A stretch of 64,000 nucleotides of DNA, from assembly GCA_003864495.1 (NCBI GenBank), contig ML133451.1:965438-1029437 (forward strand), given 5' to 3'. How positions within the stretch are numbered: position 1 is the first letter of the stretch; each line of letters begins with the position of its first letter. Shown one piece after another: positions 12,508 through 23,740 of this stretch. The stretch comes from Nemopilema nomurai. Its lineage: Eukaryota; Cnidaria; Scyphozoa; Rhizostomeae; Rhizostomatidae. The position numbers and the translations under genes are program-made. Below the pieces are notes generated by a model. That model did not search any database and was not told the origin of the DNA. It saw only the letters and a list, made by a program, of their open reading frames with translations.

Positions 12508-13263
12508 TTGTAAATGGGTAAGAATTCTCGACTTTCAATAACACAACATCTTATTTCTTTAAAGATGATTTGGCATTTCCCGATGCCTCGCGAAGACAGC
12601 CTTTTACGCAGTGGCGTAACGCACTGTCTGCACCTTTCAGGACAAAACTACGGCCCCCCAATCATTTGGGCTACAAGGGGGCCCCGCAGACCATGAAAAT
12701 TGTTTTTAGATTGAAGCGTTTCTTGAGAAGATTCACAATGCTATTTAATTGGGCGTATGCCTTTTTTGATTTGCTATTAGTATCCCATATTACTGATGTA
12801 ACTTCATAGCCACATAACTTGAAATGGTCAAAACTTCCTTGAGAGCAAAGATATCGCGAGAAAGACTCGATAACTTGGCAATGCTGCCTATACAGAAAAT
12901 GTGGAAGCCAAATCAATTGATAAGGCTGAACTCATTCAACGATTCGTAAATGTCAGTCAGTGCTCGGGGACATAAAAGATTGGCTTGTTAATCTGGAATT
13001 AGATATTTTCCGTTAAAACTTGAAATATTCATGACGGTTTTCAAACATATGTGGGCAAGCTATCGCAGAACTTTACAAAAGTTATATTGATTACGTTGAT
13101 AGTTTGATAATTGAAACATTTCATTTTCAATTCAACTTAAACTACAATTACAAATCTCATTATTACAAGGTAATTTGCAATTGGCTAGCCTGGTTTTGCA
13201 AGAAAAAACTATAACAATCGTAAGATAAAAGGAAAAACTGAAAAAAAAATAAAACAGCCAAAG

Positions 13264-13953
13264 TTAAAAAGGATGTAATTCCGGATTTGTCCATGGCTTA
13301 TTTTTGCAACAAAATATGTAGTACGTAGTACGGATGGCAATGTTGGAAAGTTTAGAAATGAGATACCGTTTTTGCTGCTGATCGATGGAGAGACAGTCAC
13401 ACATTTTGAAGAATGAATTGCAGGAATTGCCGAAAGTGCCAAGAGAGCTCATAGAAAGATTCACAAAGGAGACACATTTGAACTGCCGCTGTAAACCAGA
13501 TAAGAGAGGAGCATACTTGCTGTGTTTTCTTGTAGCATTTGTCTCAAGATTGGATTCGAAGCCAACAGTTAGCTCTAAAATGTAGAGGTAATTGTTGTTA
13601 GTCCTCAAGAGAAGATCAGGGCGAAGGTTTTCTCCAGTTATGATTGATGGTGAAAGAAAGCCAGGTATACCAGCGTAGATGGTAGATTCATTGACAGCTT
13701 TTAGTGACGTAGCTAGAAAGTTTAGGATAGAGTTATGTCGCCAGGTGTATCGGCCTTGTTCCAGATATGTTTTGCAGCCAGCAACAACCTGAAGGAGAGA
13801 TTCTGGCAGAAAACAGAAAGAACAGTCAGAAGTCTGGCTCAAGTTCCACTTTTTCAAGTTTTTCTGTGTAGTAAGGGTATTGTTTAGGTACCTTGTGGCG
13901 AAATTGAAAATATTTTCAGGCTTGCTATTCTCTGACACCAGCGAGTAAAACAA
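13264..13953 (-). pseudogene. LINE C-terminal zinc finger and restriction-like endonuclease
   Basis: The open frame includes NFATRYLNNTLTTQKNLKKW, a Cys/His cluster CSFCFLPESLLQVVAGC, then GRYTWRHNS, and the endonuclease core RPDLLL...LYILELTVGFE. The last corresponds to the PD...(D/E)XK-like signature with a Glu in the second strand. It ends KPWTNPELHPF. In R2-like LINEs this domain nicks the target. Only the part from about residue 15 is homologous; the first residues lie beyond the deletion junction. The finger and core residues look intact. Confidence 0.78.
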
Positions 13954-14039
13954 TTCAGTAGAAGTTGGTTTTCTTTCTCATTGCTGGTGATAACGGCAGC
14001 ATCGTCTGCGAATTGAAACCAATGGACTGGTTGAAACAT
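13884..14039 (-). pseudogene. LINE reverse transcriptase, catalytic FADD block after the LTR insertion
   Basis: The fragment HWFQFADDAAVIT carries the two catalytic aspartates of RT motif C, followed by LLLNCFTRWCQ. It is exactly in frame with the upstream RT piece if the LTR and one 4-bp duplication are ignored. After TRWCQ the frame degenerates. The thumb region expected next is absent, so a deletion joins this block to the C-terminal part in another frame. Confidence 0.85.
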
Positions 14040-14041
14040 AC

Positions 14042-14440
14042 TGTTGTATAGTGAGGCTCCTCCGCATAGCGTTGCATAATTACTATGCAATCGACACATG
14101 AGTAACTATTGCACCACTATTGCATCGATTGCACCATGTAGAATTAACTGACTTTGATTGGACATTTATTTCATCATTTCTCTTTTTATTGGACATTTAT
14201 TTCATCATCCTTATTTTCATTGGACATTTTGCTATTGCACCATCTATTGTTTTGTATGTATAAAAATGTAGCTTTGCTGTAGAAAACACATAGAGTTTTG
14301 AGAGAAGTAGAAGTAGACGCAAGACGAGAAGTAAGACGCAAGAAAAGATTTAGGCGTGTTTCAAGGTCGTAAGTTTCTTTTAATTTACCCTTCGAGTAAC
14401 TCACGCAATTTATGTTAAATCGCCAGTGTAAGATTTAACA
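14042..14440 (+). mobile_element. solo LTR inserted in the LINE RT
   Basis: The 399-bp insert begins TGTTGTATAG and ends GATTTAACA, the TG...CA form of LTR termini. It is flanked by the 4-bp duplication ATAC (14038-14041 and 14441-14444). Ignoring the insert and one duplication restores the RT reading frame exactly. TATAAAAA at 14259-14266 suggests a + strand promoter. No internal coding region is present, so it is a solo LTR left by LTR-LTR recombination. The family is unknown, and it does not visibly match the flank of the gypsy element at 51.6 kb. Confidence 0.85.
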
Positions 14441-15654
14441 ATACGGTCGTTCTGATCATGTGGGGAGAAACCTAACTGTTTGTATTTTCCAGCTTTTATG
14501 TACTGTATGAATGTGTTGAAGCATAGATTAAATAGTAGAGGACTGAGGCAGTCGCCTTGAAGAACACCGCGACGGACTGGAATAGCAGGAGTATTATAGT
14601 GGCTTGTGATGATAGAGGTTTTAAAATCGGTGTAAAGGCTAGAGATAAGAAGTTGTATGTTGTCAGGGATATGATGGTAAGACAGTACAGTGGGTATCAA
14701 ATTATTATGTACTTCTCGAAATGCATTTTTAAGTTCGAGAAGAGTGACAACTAGTGAACGTTGCTTGATACGAGCTTTGTTTATGACCTGAGCCATCATG
14801 GCCGTATGCTCTAAGGTCCCTGAGATATTCGAGGTGAAGCCTTTTTTTATTTCGTGCTCAATGAGACCATTAACTTTTAAAAAATTAAATAGACTGTCAC
14901 GCAGGCATGATGTGAAGATTTTCAAAGGCACTGACACAAGAGTGATTGGCCTGAAGTTTGCTGGATCGTCATTGCAACCCTTTTTGTGAATTAGGATAGT
15001 ACATGCTGTTTTCCACTCTAAAGGAACTTTTCCAGAGAGCCAGATATTATGAACGATATTTGTCATCAAAGTGCGCAAATATGGACATCGTTTAAATATA
15101 ATGATGGAAATTTTGTCACGGGGACATGGAGTGGCTGAAGATTTCATACGCCGAATTACTGATGTGATCTTTTCATAAGAAGGAGGCTCCAATGGAAAAG
15201 GGTGGTCAGGCTCTCTAAGAGATGAAATCCATGAAGGAATAGAAAAGTTTTTGCATGGCGACAGAGAAGAATACATTTTAAAGAAATACTGAGAGCATTG
15301 ATCTTTGGAAAAGGAAGGAAGCAGAGTCGTGCTTGTTTGGAGAACGCGTTTGACGTATTCCCCAAAAATCTTTGAAATGAAGTTATCGTGATTTGAGATG
15401 TTTTTAACTACGGTAGAAGCAGATGAGTTAAGTCGTTGTCGTAAGAGCCGCGAAACGTATTTAATTTCAATGACAGGAGCGCCGTTTTTTTTCAATAACT
15501 GTAGTTCTTTTTTCAACTTTTTGGTAGCATAGTCTTGATATTTTGCAGCAAGTTCTTCATTTACTTCTTCGACAAATCCGCAAGTATCTCTGAAATAATT
15601 GTAAATTGCTTGATTCATTGACTGCATCGATTGATCAGTTGAGGACAGGTCCAT
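14410..15654 (-). pseudogene. LINE reverse transcriptase, fingers and palm (N-terminal part)
   Basis: This 414-residue open frame shows non-LTR RT blocks in order: KTACTILIHKKG, FRPITLVSVPLKIFTSCL, EIKKGFTSNISG, LLELKNAFREVHNNLI and VRRGVLQGDCLSPLLFNLCFN. The frame probably begins before the ATG, since in-frame codons resembling SNEEWSVANEYF precede it to about 15735. The first catalytic Asp of the palm, usually D in D-LKNAF, is Glu here (LELKNAF), which should impair activity. The frame ends at a stop inside the inserted solo LTR. The rest of the palm resumes at 14039. Confidence 0.85.
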
Positions 15655-15899
15655 GGGATTGATTGTAAAAAAGTATTTAAAGTATTCGTTAGCGACAGAC
15701 CATTCTTCGTTTGACCTTGGAAGACAAAGGCCAGGTTTAAGCTAAAAATATTCATTCAAAGAGATATCGGCCAGTACAATCTAATTGTCTAGGGTTTCCT
15801 CTGATACCAGTTCGAAAGTGTCGTCACTTTGGAAACCGCTAATGACTCAACATCTCCTTTGATGCATTTTCAATCCTTTCATCCCCTTGCCTTCTTTAC

Positions 15900-16079
15900 C
15901 ACAGGAGCATTTGACGATCCGTTGATGAAAACCGCGCTTTCACTTTCTTTTTGAATGAATGGAATGTTAATTGATCCCGACGGGCCACTTTCATTGTTGT
16001 CCAACCGTCGTTGCACCTCCAAGTAGAAGGAACAAATTGCGAAAAACAGCAATATCCAAAGCACGAACGAACGAAACAT
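15900..16079 (-). CDS. possible first exon of a type II membrane protein (signal anchor)
   Basis: The frame starts MFRSFVLWILLFFAICSFYL, a short basic start followed by a single long hydrophobic helix. A hydrophilic stem rich in Asn, Ser and Glu follows. This is the N-terminal layout of Golgi glycosyltransferases and sulfotransferases. A GTAAAG donor follows codon 60 at 15899; without splicing the frame stops at 15879. No following exon was recognised on the minus strand. The exon sits between LINE copies inside the hAT-type ends, so it may be a captured exon, a host exon or chance. No catalytic domain is visible, so the function is not assigned. Confidence 0.35.
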
Positions 16080-16217
16080 ATTCGAAAAAGATACTTTGTT
16101 GGTAAATAAGTAGTATGTGAATCCGTTGATGAAAGTATCCAGGCAGTTAAATAGCTATAAAAGGAGAGCCGTGCACGATGGCATCTGTGCGCCAAATCTC
16201 AACAACCATAATAATAA

Positions 16218-16434
16218 TGGAAACATTTCATTTTCAATTCAACTTAAACTACAACTACAAATCTCACTATTACAAGGTAATTTGCAATTGGCTAGCCTGG
16301 TTTTACAAGAAAAAACTATAACAATCGTAAGGTAAAAGGAAAAACTGAGAAAAATAAAATAAAATAAAACAACTAAAGTTAAAAAGGATGTAATTCCGGA
16401 TTTGTCCATGGCTTATTTTTGCAACAAAATATGT
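16218..16434 (-). repeat. second LINE 3' end, severely 5' truncated
   Basis: Nearly identical to 13104-13322: the same 3' tail and the final codons of the endonuclease frame. On the minus strand its 3' end runs into ATT triplets (16204-16217). Confidence 0.85.
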
Positions 16435-16534
16435 AATGATAATAATAATAAAAATGATAATAATAATAATAGTAATAATAATAATAATGATATTAATAAT
16501 AATAATAATATTAATAATAATAATAATAATAATA
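16435..16534. repeat. AAT-rich microsatellite between LINE 3' ends
   Basis: About 100 bp of AAT triplets with interruptions (AAAATG, GTAAT, GATATT). It lies at the 3' end of the third LINE copy and at the truncated 5' end of the second. Confidence 0.9.
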
Positions 16535-16536
16535 AT

Positions 16537-16782
16537 GGAAACTTTTCATTTTCAATTCAAGTAAAACTACAATTACAAATTTCACTATTACAAAGGTAAT
16601 TTGCAATTGGCTAGCCTGGGTTTACAAAGAAAAAGACTATTACAAGCACAAACAAATTAAATTAACAAAAAAAAGGGAAAAGTGTGTACGTCATTGTTTG
16701 TTTTAGAAGTCGTTAGTAGCAGAGATCGTTAGAATTGAAGAAGTTCAGGATTATTCCAAGATTTCTTTCTGCGGCAGAAAAT
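16537..16782 (-). repeat. third, diverged LINE 3' end
   Basis: Shares the TTCATTTTCAATTCAA and GCAATTGGCTAGCCTGG tail blocks with the other two copies. On the minus strand it ends with codons WNNPELLQF and a stop, a divergent version of WTNPELHPF. This is therefore a different subfamily, not a duplicate of the neighbour. Confidence 0.75.
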
Positions 16783-16789
16783 GATAATA

Positions 16790-16821
<32 letters not shown>
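16783..16821. repeat. AAT microsatellite
   Basis: Uninterrupted AAT triplets next to the truncated end of the third LINE copy. Confidence 0.9.
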
Positions 16822-16825
<4 letters not shown>

Positions 16826-16955
16826 CGCTGTAAAATAATTATGCGGTCACGGGCAATATCGGCCCGTAAACTTGATTTGCAAAGAAAAATAGGGGTCCAA
16901 AACCACTTTTTGGTTTAAGGGCCCCTCACTTCTTCGTTACGCCGCTGGTTTTACG

Positions 16956-19090
16956 CTCCCCACCATCCCCCCAAAGTGGCTACCCCACTAAGTTAAGCCC
17001 GCTCAAAATTAAGCCTTCAGCAAATACGCTTACTGAACAAGAATTTTTACACCCATTACTGTTAAAGACCTTTTCTCTCCAAACGGTATGTTTTTACATC
17101 AAAAAATTTTGAATAAATACTTCAACTTGTATATCAAACTAACAAGGCAACAGCTCCCGCCTAACTTTTGCACAAAAAATTTGATCTTAAAATAATGCAA
17201 TTTTGCTAAAAGCAGACTAAAATCAACAAAACGATAAAACAATTTCAGATTTCTTCCGTCAATTGTTTAAAAAATTGATTTTTATTGTCGCTTTTTAAAT
17301 TGCTTCAAAAAAGAAAAAACTTGCAGTGAAATTGCATTATTTTTGAGAAAACTTTGAAACGGGACAGATTTTTTGACAATTTGCGTCCTTGACCTTTTGA
17401 TTTTGATTTTATTCGGAAGACTTCTTGCAGCTTTTTTGTGCCAAACATTATTCCAGGGAAAGCAAAAAGGTCTCAGTACACTTTTGCAGTCTATTTGAAG
17501 GGAAATCAAAATATGTGATTCACCTTTGACCAAACAGCATTAGATCCCTTTAAACACAAGTCTGGATTAGTTTGCATGCAGCTTCTGAATCTGAGGAAAA
17601 CCTTAAAAGCTTTGCAAAGAATGATAAACAATTAGAATGGGGCCATCTGTAAAAGTTATGCATGTGGCTAAAGATGTTATTTTCGACTGTCGACTAATTT
17701 ACATTCAAGTTCAAAATTGCTAAAACAGAATAACAATTTAAGACTGATGCCAGGCTCAACCTTCATCAAGACTAAAATTTTTCTTTAATCTATGTTTTCT
17801 TCCAATGCAAAACAATTATTATGGGATTGAAATAATGCCTTTGTATTAGCACCATATTAGTATTATAAGGTCTTGCGTTTCAATTTGTTGTTTTGTTTGT
17901 TCTTGTTCTTGATGACGAAGAGACATATCAAAAGAGATTTAACATTTTTCTTTGACCGTAAGGCGAATTTACTTACACCTTGTGTTAGGCAAGAAATAAT
18001 TTAAGAAAAATCTTATGCTCAAAATTGACTGCTGACTACCAACAAATGGTACAGTTGTCACTTGCATTATGACACCTTATCAATCTGACTTAGCTTGTTA
18101 TGAAGTTTTTTTGGTTGAAAAAAGGCGTTACCAACATTCTTTAAGTTTTGAAGGGCGTGTTTACGAAAATTTTTCCAGCCCCCTTTTCTTTCTTAAATGG
18201 CCCTCCCCAAACTCAAACGCTGGATTCGCCCCTGCTGGTCATGCAGCAAGCAAGCAAGCAAGACAACGTAACATTTTTAACTCGCCGGGGTCAACCTTTA
18301 CATGAAGAGGTCCAGCAAAGTCAATTCCAGCGTGCACAAAGGGTGTAACCTACGACTCTGATTCTGAGACTTTGAATTCTTTTACAATGCAATAATATTT
18401 TGCTTAACACTTTTTTCTGTTGCTGCAAATTATATGATTCCTGTATGTTTTGAGGCAATGTTCTACAAGGCCAGTGATCCCTTCAAAAGCTATCGAAACA
18501 TTTTATGACTCTCTGCAACATGAAACACTAAAAAACTGTCAAGATAAGAGGAGCCTTTTCATTTGATTTTGGTATTGTTTTTTGTGCTTCCTTTGCCAAT
18601 TCACTCCTTATTTTCTCCCATTCTTCTCAATGCCAAGATTTATCATAGCTCACTGGCTGTCAAGGTATCCCCTCGCCTAAAAGGTTGGCAAGTCTCACGG
18701 ATATTTCCCCCTTCTCACAGTTTCACGACGGGAGTTAATTTTGTCACGGATTTTTTCCTTGGCCTCTCTCTTCTTCAATTCAGATCAAATAACTCGGTAG
18801 TTCTGAACACATTTTATTCTACTACAGTGTTTACAAAAAAATCTTCTAAACTTTAGATTTGTGCTCTCTTTAACAAATAAGTGCACATTCTCGTCAATTC
18901 ATTATGCATTGTTATTGTTCATTGCTTTGATTGTTTATTCTCACGTTCTCTAGTTTTTCTGGAGTATTTTGAATGTGAAATAAACAATTGTTTAGGAATT
19001 CTGATAGTCTAGTTTTAAGCAATTTGAGCACTCCATGTGTTCTTGTTATTTACTTGGTTGTTTTGACTAGCAGTTGTTGCGGAAGTCTAC
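16956..19090. other. AT-rich stretch without recognised gene
   Basis: Short open frames only, with no protein family motifs and no clear repeats. Some have chance hydrophobic runs (18563-18660). Confidence 0.5.
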
Positions 19091-19094
19091 CAAC

Positions 19095-19205
19095 ATGGCC
19101 GCCACCACGACCGCAATGCATGAATATTCTCATAGCAAAAAGGTCTATTCCAGTATTTACTTATACAAGCAGATGCCAACAATGGCTCATACCAAGAGGA
19201 AGTGA
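19095..19205 (+). CDS. possible small ORF or first exon, 36 codons
   Basis: ATG in a strong context (ACCAACATGGCC) opens MAATTTAMHEYSHSKKVYSS and stops at 19203. The start context is better than chance frames nearby, but no family is recognised and no partner exon was found. Confidence 0.2.
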   Translation: MAATTTAMHEYSHSKKVYSSIYLYKQMPTMAHTKRK

Positions 19206-20964
19206 AATTTCTTCATTGCCAGTAATGGATTTAACGTAATTGGGACTTGTTTTGCTAACCCAGTCGCGGACAAACATGATGATACGTGTGAATGAGATTT
19301 GCGGCGAAATGTGAATAATGCCACATCTAAAATCATGAACCATTTTTCACAACTGAAAACCCCTTTGTTTGATCAAGCACAGACTATTCAGGTCAACACA
19401 GTCCTAGGAAATGCTCTGGCAGAATTATGCCTTTTCTATCACTCTTTGACTTTGAAAAAGACTTTTGACTTTAAAAAAGACCAGCACAAGATTCGAATGA
19501 ACAGCAGTCCTTACGGCAGGAGACTCAAGCGTTTGCCTTCAATTTCCAAATGTGCCATGCTTGACATCAGGTACAATTTTGGATAATGGAATACTGGTGA
19601 ACAAGAAAAATAAAAAATGGCTAGAGGCTAATATCATGACAAATCTTGTGCTGGTCTTAATGTCTCCGCAATGAATCCAGTTAAAAGGTGTGCATTGTTG
19701 ATCTCCTTTTTTCTTTGTTACATATTTTGAAACAGGATGGCCGAGGGAAAAGGCATGGGTGAGCGGCAGCCTGTCTCCTTAATCGTCTCATTCATCGCCA
19801 AATGTTTGGACCTTTCTTGAGATCAGCCTAGGCTAAAATATACGAGGCTTTCTCAGAGCAAAAAACTTGCATTATTCTTAGTTTTCCTTCTTTGTATCGA
19901 AACTTAGAACATAATAATCGACTTGTACTTTTTCAACATGATATTCTGAATAAAGGTCAGTGTCAGAACCTATCTTTCTGAACTGTAGACTTACCATGTC
20001 AGCTGCTACGATGGACTTAATATTGGAATGTCTGAGCGTTCTCACTGCACCAAGACAGAGGAGAGTCGCTTCCTTTCCGAAGATAAGGCGTCCATAACAG
20101 ATGAAAGTGGAAGTTCGAATGGTGCTGTTATTGATGAAAGCCAATGGAACAGCCAATGGAAGGAAATTTGGATTCAGTTCATCTTGATACTTTGAAACCA
20201 GCCAAAAGTCCTACAAGTATTATTTCGAAAGAAGAAGAGCAAGCTTGATATGTTTGCGCTCATCAAATGGTTTCGCGGACTCATATATTCCATAAGAGCA
20301 ACACTACCATGATTCGAAACAAAGTCACTCGGTTGAAATCAAGATAATATGTGTAAACTTTTGTTGAGATTGTTAAATTCTTTCGCATAAGCTTTTACTG
20401 GGTATCTGTTTAAGGTTTGTAAAGATTGCTAAACAGATTTGCGCTATTTATATAAAGTCGTACCGAAAAGCATATCAAACATCATTTTAGAATAAATGGG
20501 GAAATCTTTGCCTCATGTACCAATATGACGACATTTCGCTTTGATTGGTAAGAAAATCTGGACGGAATAAGACCTTTTGATTGCATACGTAGGGTATCCA
20601 ATCTATCACATAAGCGTATTTCTTCGTAATGGGACAGAATTAGTTCACGCCTAACATGTTTGTCAATGAAACTGAAGAAAGGAATTCTTATTCTTCGATG
20701 CAGAATCGTGGAAATATTTTTTGTGTGTTTCTGTCTCAAATTCATTTCGCTAATGTTTCCTATCCAGAACATGAATGGTGATGTCTCGTGAATTTTCAAA
20801 AAGGATGCTAATTTAAAAAAAATGCTTATCACTTGTTGTGATGCTAATCAGCGCCAGTTTTATCACAAAGTGACGTCAGTTGCAGGCAGTCCTTTGCGTT
20901 TTTCACCTTTTGCTCCATGAAGCAGAACATGCTCTCCTAAAGGCCAATGGAAACTTCCCAATAG

Positions 20965-21130
20965 CAAGAAACAGCGCAAGCTACGCGACAATGGGTGGGC
21001 CTTTGGGACTGGCCATTGCCAACATTATTGACGGCTATCAAGAAAACAATCTTTTTGAGCCAATTTACGAACCAGCTGTCTGTTTTCCCTATGTGTCCGA
21101 TTCACACGTTAGTCTATATTCAGAGCTCAT
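20965..21130 (+). pseudogene. Penelope-like reverse transcriptase fragment
   Basis: The frame contains YATMGGPLGLAIANIIDGYQ and then FPYVSDSHVSLYSE. In Penelope-like RTs the matching blocks are GVAMGSPLGP..AN....E followed by .RYVDD. Spacing between the two blocks is right. The catalytic DD pair reads SD here, so it is dead. Nothing before or after is recognisable. Confidence 0.45.
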
Positions 21131-21239
21131 TGTATTGTGTTGTTTTAAAAGTTGATTATGAAGAAAAAGCAAAAGAACGAAACTTTGCTGGATGTTTCGG
21201 CTCAACGGAAGTGCTCGTCATTTTATCAAGGTGAACATG

Positions 21240-23280
21240 TCTATGCTAAATCACACTCCATGTAGACAAAGTTTGTCTTGAGCTTTTCAAAACGAAGGTG
21301 TGAAATGGACGCTGATTACAAATTCAAGTATATCTAATACGATCGTAAGCGACCAGCCTCTACCCACGCCTTTTCGAAGAGTTTCTTAGTACTTTTTTCG
21401 TGTACTGTAAGGTTTTGGATTTTACCCACGAAAAATTGACGAAAAACACAAGATGGAGCACTGCTTGTTAAGAAGCAGCCATCAAACCCTTGTGTATTTT
21501 AAATACTTTCGATGTTGTGCAAGTTTTTGGTGTGCAAATATACCGGAAAAATGTACCGCTTTTCTTGGATAGACTTGCCCATCGCTATCAAATTTTCAGG
21601 GAAAAGAAAATCGCTTTGAAACCTTTAGCCAATAAATAATTGGTTAATAATACTAATAGACGATAACTAAAGTCGATAGCTGCGAGGTTTTCAAGGAAAG
21701 AGACAAGCTTGTACGCCCTCTTCCTCTCAGCCCTCTGGGAAAATCCACTGGCAAAGCTGTCAAAGCTCCTACTTTAGAATGAGTCTTGGTCCATATTTTA
21801 TGCTGGGAAAAACCCAGCCCTTTATTGGATGGTGATGCTGATTGGAAAGTTTGAACTGTCCAGGGACGGACCCAGCGAAATATCTGACTGTGGCTTTGTC
21901 ACTGCAAGATTGAAGTAGGGCGTGGTTGCCAATGCCACCAAATTTTAACCACGCCCAATATTCAAGTTACACCTTAAACTGAAAAAATAAAGAAATAACG
22001 TATTTATATGTAAAAAAAAACATCAAAATGCAAGGTGATAAAAGTAGACACTTTATGTGTGGTGCTCACTTTGGTACTCCAGATCGGAACTTGGTCGTGA
22101 ATGAAATGATACTGTGCTATTCAAATGTCCCTACGTCTACTTAATTTCAATGTGTTCAATGAATTGCTGCAGCGTTTAGTTGAAGTTTTAATAGTGAGAA
22201 CTTGGTGAAAGAACATGTAACTACGGTACCAAAATTGAAGATATGGAAGCAACTAGATCATAAGGCGGTAAGAAATGAAACTAGACGAGTAACGGCTAAC
22301 TATTTGGTTGTCAGTGTCAAAAAGATGTCAGGCTCATATAAAAAAAGTCTGGTAGCCTCGTAAAGAAAATCGCTCAGCGCGTTGGTTTCCAGCTTGATAT
22401 TGCAATGGGTATTGAGCATTGTGGGCCATTTTTACGCGTTGCTCATACCGAGTTCCTCAGCTATGCTTAAAATCTTCTCATTGCTGAGATGCACATTGCT
22501 GAGATGCACATTGCTGAGATGCACATTGCTGAGACGCACGTTTGCAAGAACAAGTTGAGGGCCCACATATCCGACGAGCAATTCAGCTAAAGGGCAGCAT
22601 GATTTAGAGACTTCATTAAATTAAATATTTTTTCATAATGGGCTTCGTATTATATGAGTTGTTAATGGCAATGCTATTTAGCATCTCCAGAGCCGGGACT
22701 CGAGTGGCACAACAGCCCCTCACGCAAAATTTGTTCGGCATTAGCGTTCACGTTAACCCGATTTGCCCTTGGAATTGAAAACTCGGTGGAAATGTGGGCA
22801 AATTTCCTTCTTGGCAGTTCGGTAGTGAGTGACTTGTTCGACTAATATGTCTTTATATCAAAAGTGCTGAATAATTAGTTCAATCTAAAAGAATGATGCC
22901 AATTTAGAGAAACCCAAAAATGACACTAGCACCCCTATAAAATTCTATCACTGAGAAGGAGCTTTCACGATTTCCCGCATGGAAAAGAAAAAAGTGGTAG
23001 GTGAAAATATATGGTGCGTGGCAGCACTGTCAATACTTAAAAACATCAACTTCTTCCTTACAAAGAGTAACACCAACATTTGCAAAGAATTAAAAGAAAA
23101 TCAACAACTTTCAAAAAACCCATAATCTGCAAAAAGTTGCCTTGCTGTGTAAAATTTTAATCCTGTGAAATGTCTTGTTGCATATATCGCAAGTTACAAC
23201 TTCTATCAATGTCTTGCGTTAAGTAAAGTAATTTGTTTTTCCTTTTTCTGCAATACGAAAAACTCTCACTAACATATCAA
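21240..23280. other. non-coding, AT-rich; no gene seen
   Basis: No convincing open frames. It contains a small inverted repeat, GGGCGTGGTT (about 21918) with AACCACGCCC (about 21948), and the short tandem at 22490. Confidence 0.5.
22490..22540. repeat. 16-bp tandem repeat, about 4 copies
   Basis: CATTGCTGAGATGCA repeated head to tail, with one changed copy (GAGACGCA). Confidence 0.85.
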
Positions 23281-23289
23281 AAAGAAAAA

Positions 23290-23740
23290 AACACGGATTT
23301 GAACAAAGTTGTATTCTGCGAAATTACGCAAATTACAGATTTTCCAAGGTGGCTCGGCCCATTTATTGGGGCCCCGTGTTTCTAGGGAGTTAAAACAGTT
23401 TGAATTGTCAACAAACACAAATAAATGAACTTCAACGTATATTTCGAGTCAATGAAGGACTGTTGGCCTTCAAAAGGTAGAATATCTCGAAGAAAGTATT
23501 GTCTTCAGAACGGCCGTAGAACGAGGGGTTAAAAAAACAAATCAAAAAGAGATGCTTCGAGCATTGATGGCATGAATTCTGGCTATTTGGTACTTTTGGG
23601 CAATCGGAAACGCCAAACAACCGCGGCCCAAAACACGGATTAAAAAAAGTTGTTTTTTACGAAATTTCGCAAATTACAAATTTTCTAAGGTGGCTCGGCA
23701 CATTTATTGTGGCTTGCTTCCCCGTGTCTCTAGCAGTGAC
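23290..23740. repeat. dispersed repeat, roughly 340-bp unit, tandem partial copies
   Basis: The block from ACACGGATT through AAGGTGGCTCGGC recurs at 23291 and 23632. Each is followed by a CCCCGTGT.TCTAG segment. The same modules appear once more at 25425-25625. Confidence 0.65.

Larger units (their letters stand above)
13104..15740 (-). mobile_element. LINE of R2/NeSL type with restriction-like endonuclease, 5' truncated
   Basis: Reading on the minus strand, a reverse transcriptase (15740 to 13884, interrupted by a solo LTR) is followed by a Cys/His finger and a PD-(D/E)XK-type endonuclease, then a 3' tail at about 13260-13104. RT followed by this kind of endonuclease is the R2/NeSL/CRE group architecture. 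These elements nick target DNA and prime reverse transcription there. The N-terminal zinc fingers are missing. An internal deletion or frameshift lies near 13925. The 3' tail recurs at 16218 and 16537, which defines the family's 3' end. Confidence 0.8.
12609..16947. mobile_element. 4.3-kb segment bounded by hAT-type ends, filled with nested insertions
   Basis: The left end starts CAGTGGCGTAACG. The right end read inwards on the minus strand starts CAGCGGCGTAACG. The flanking octamers CTTTTACG (12601-12608) and GTTTTACG (16948-16955) agree at 7 of 8 positions, as expected for a hAT target duplication. The interior holds a minus-strand LINE with a solo LTR, extra LINE 3' ends and a signal-anchor exon. 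No hAT transposase is recognised, so it would be non-autonomous. The pairing of the two ends is inference from matching termini and duplication. Confidence 0.55.

Noticed and set aside
15879..16195. Second minus-strand frame at 15896-16195 as a gene
   Set aside because: It overlaps the signal-anchor exon in another frame, lacks motifs and has low-complexity composition.
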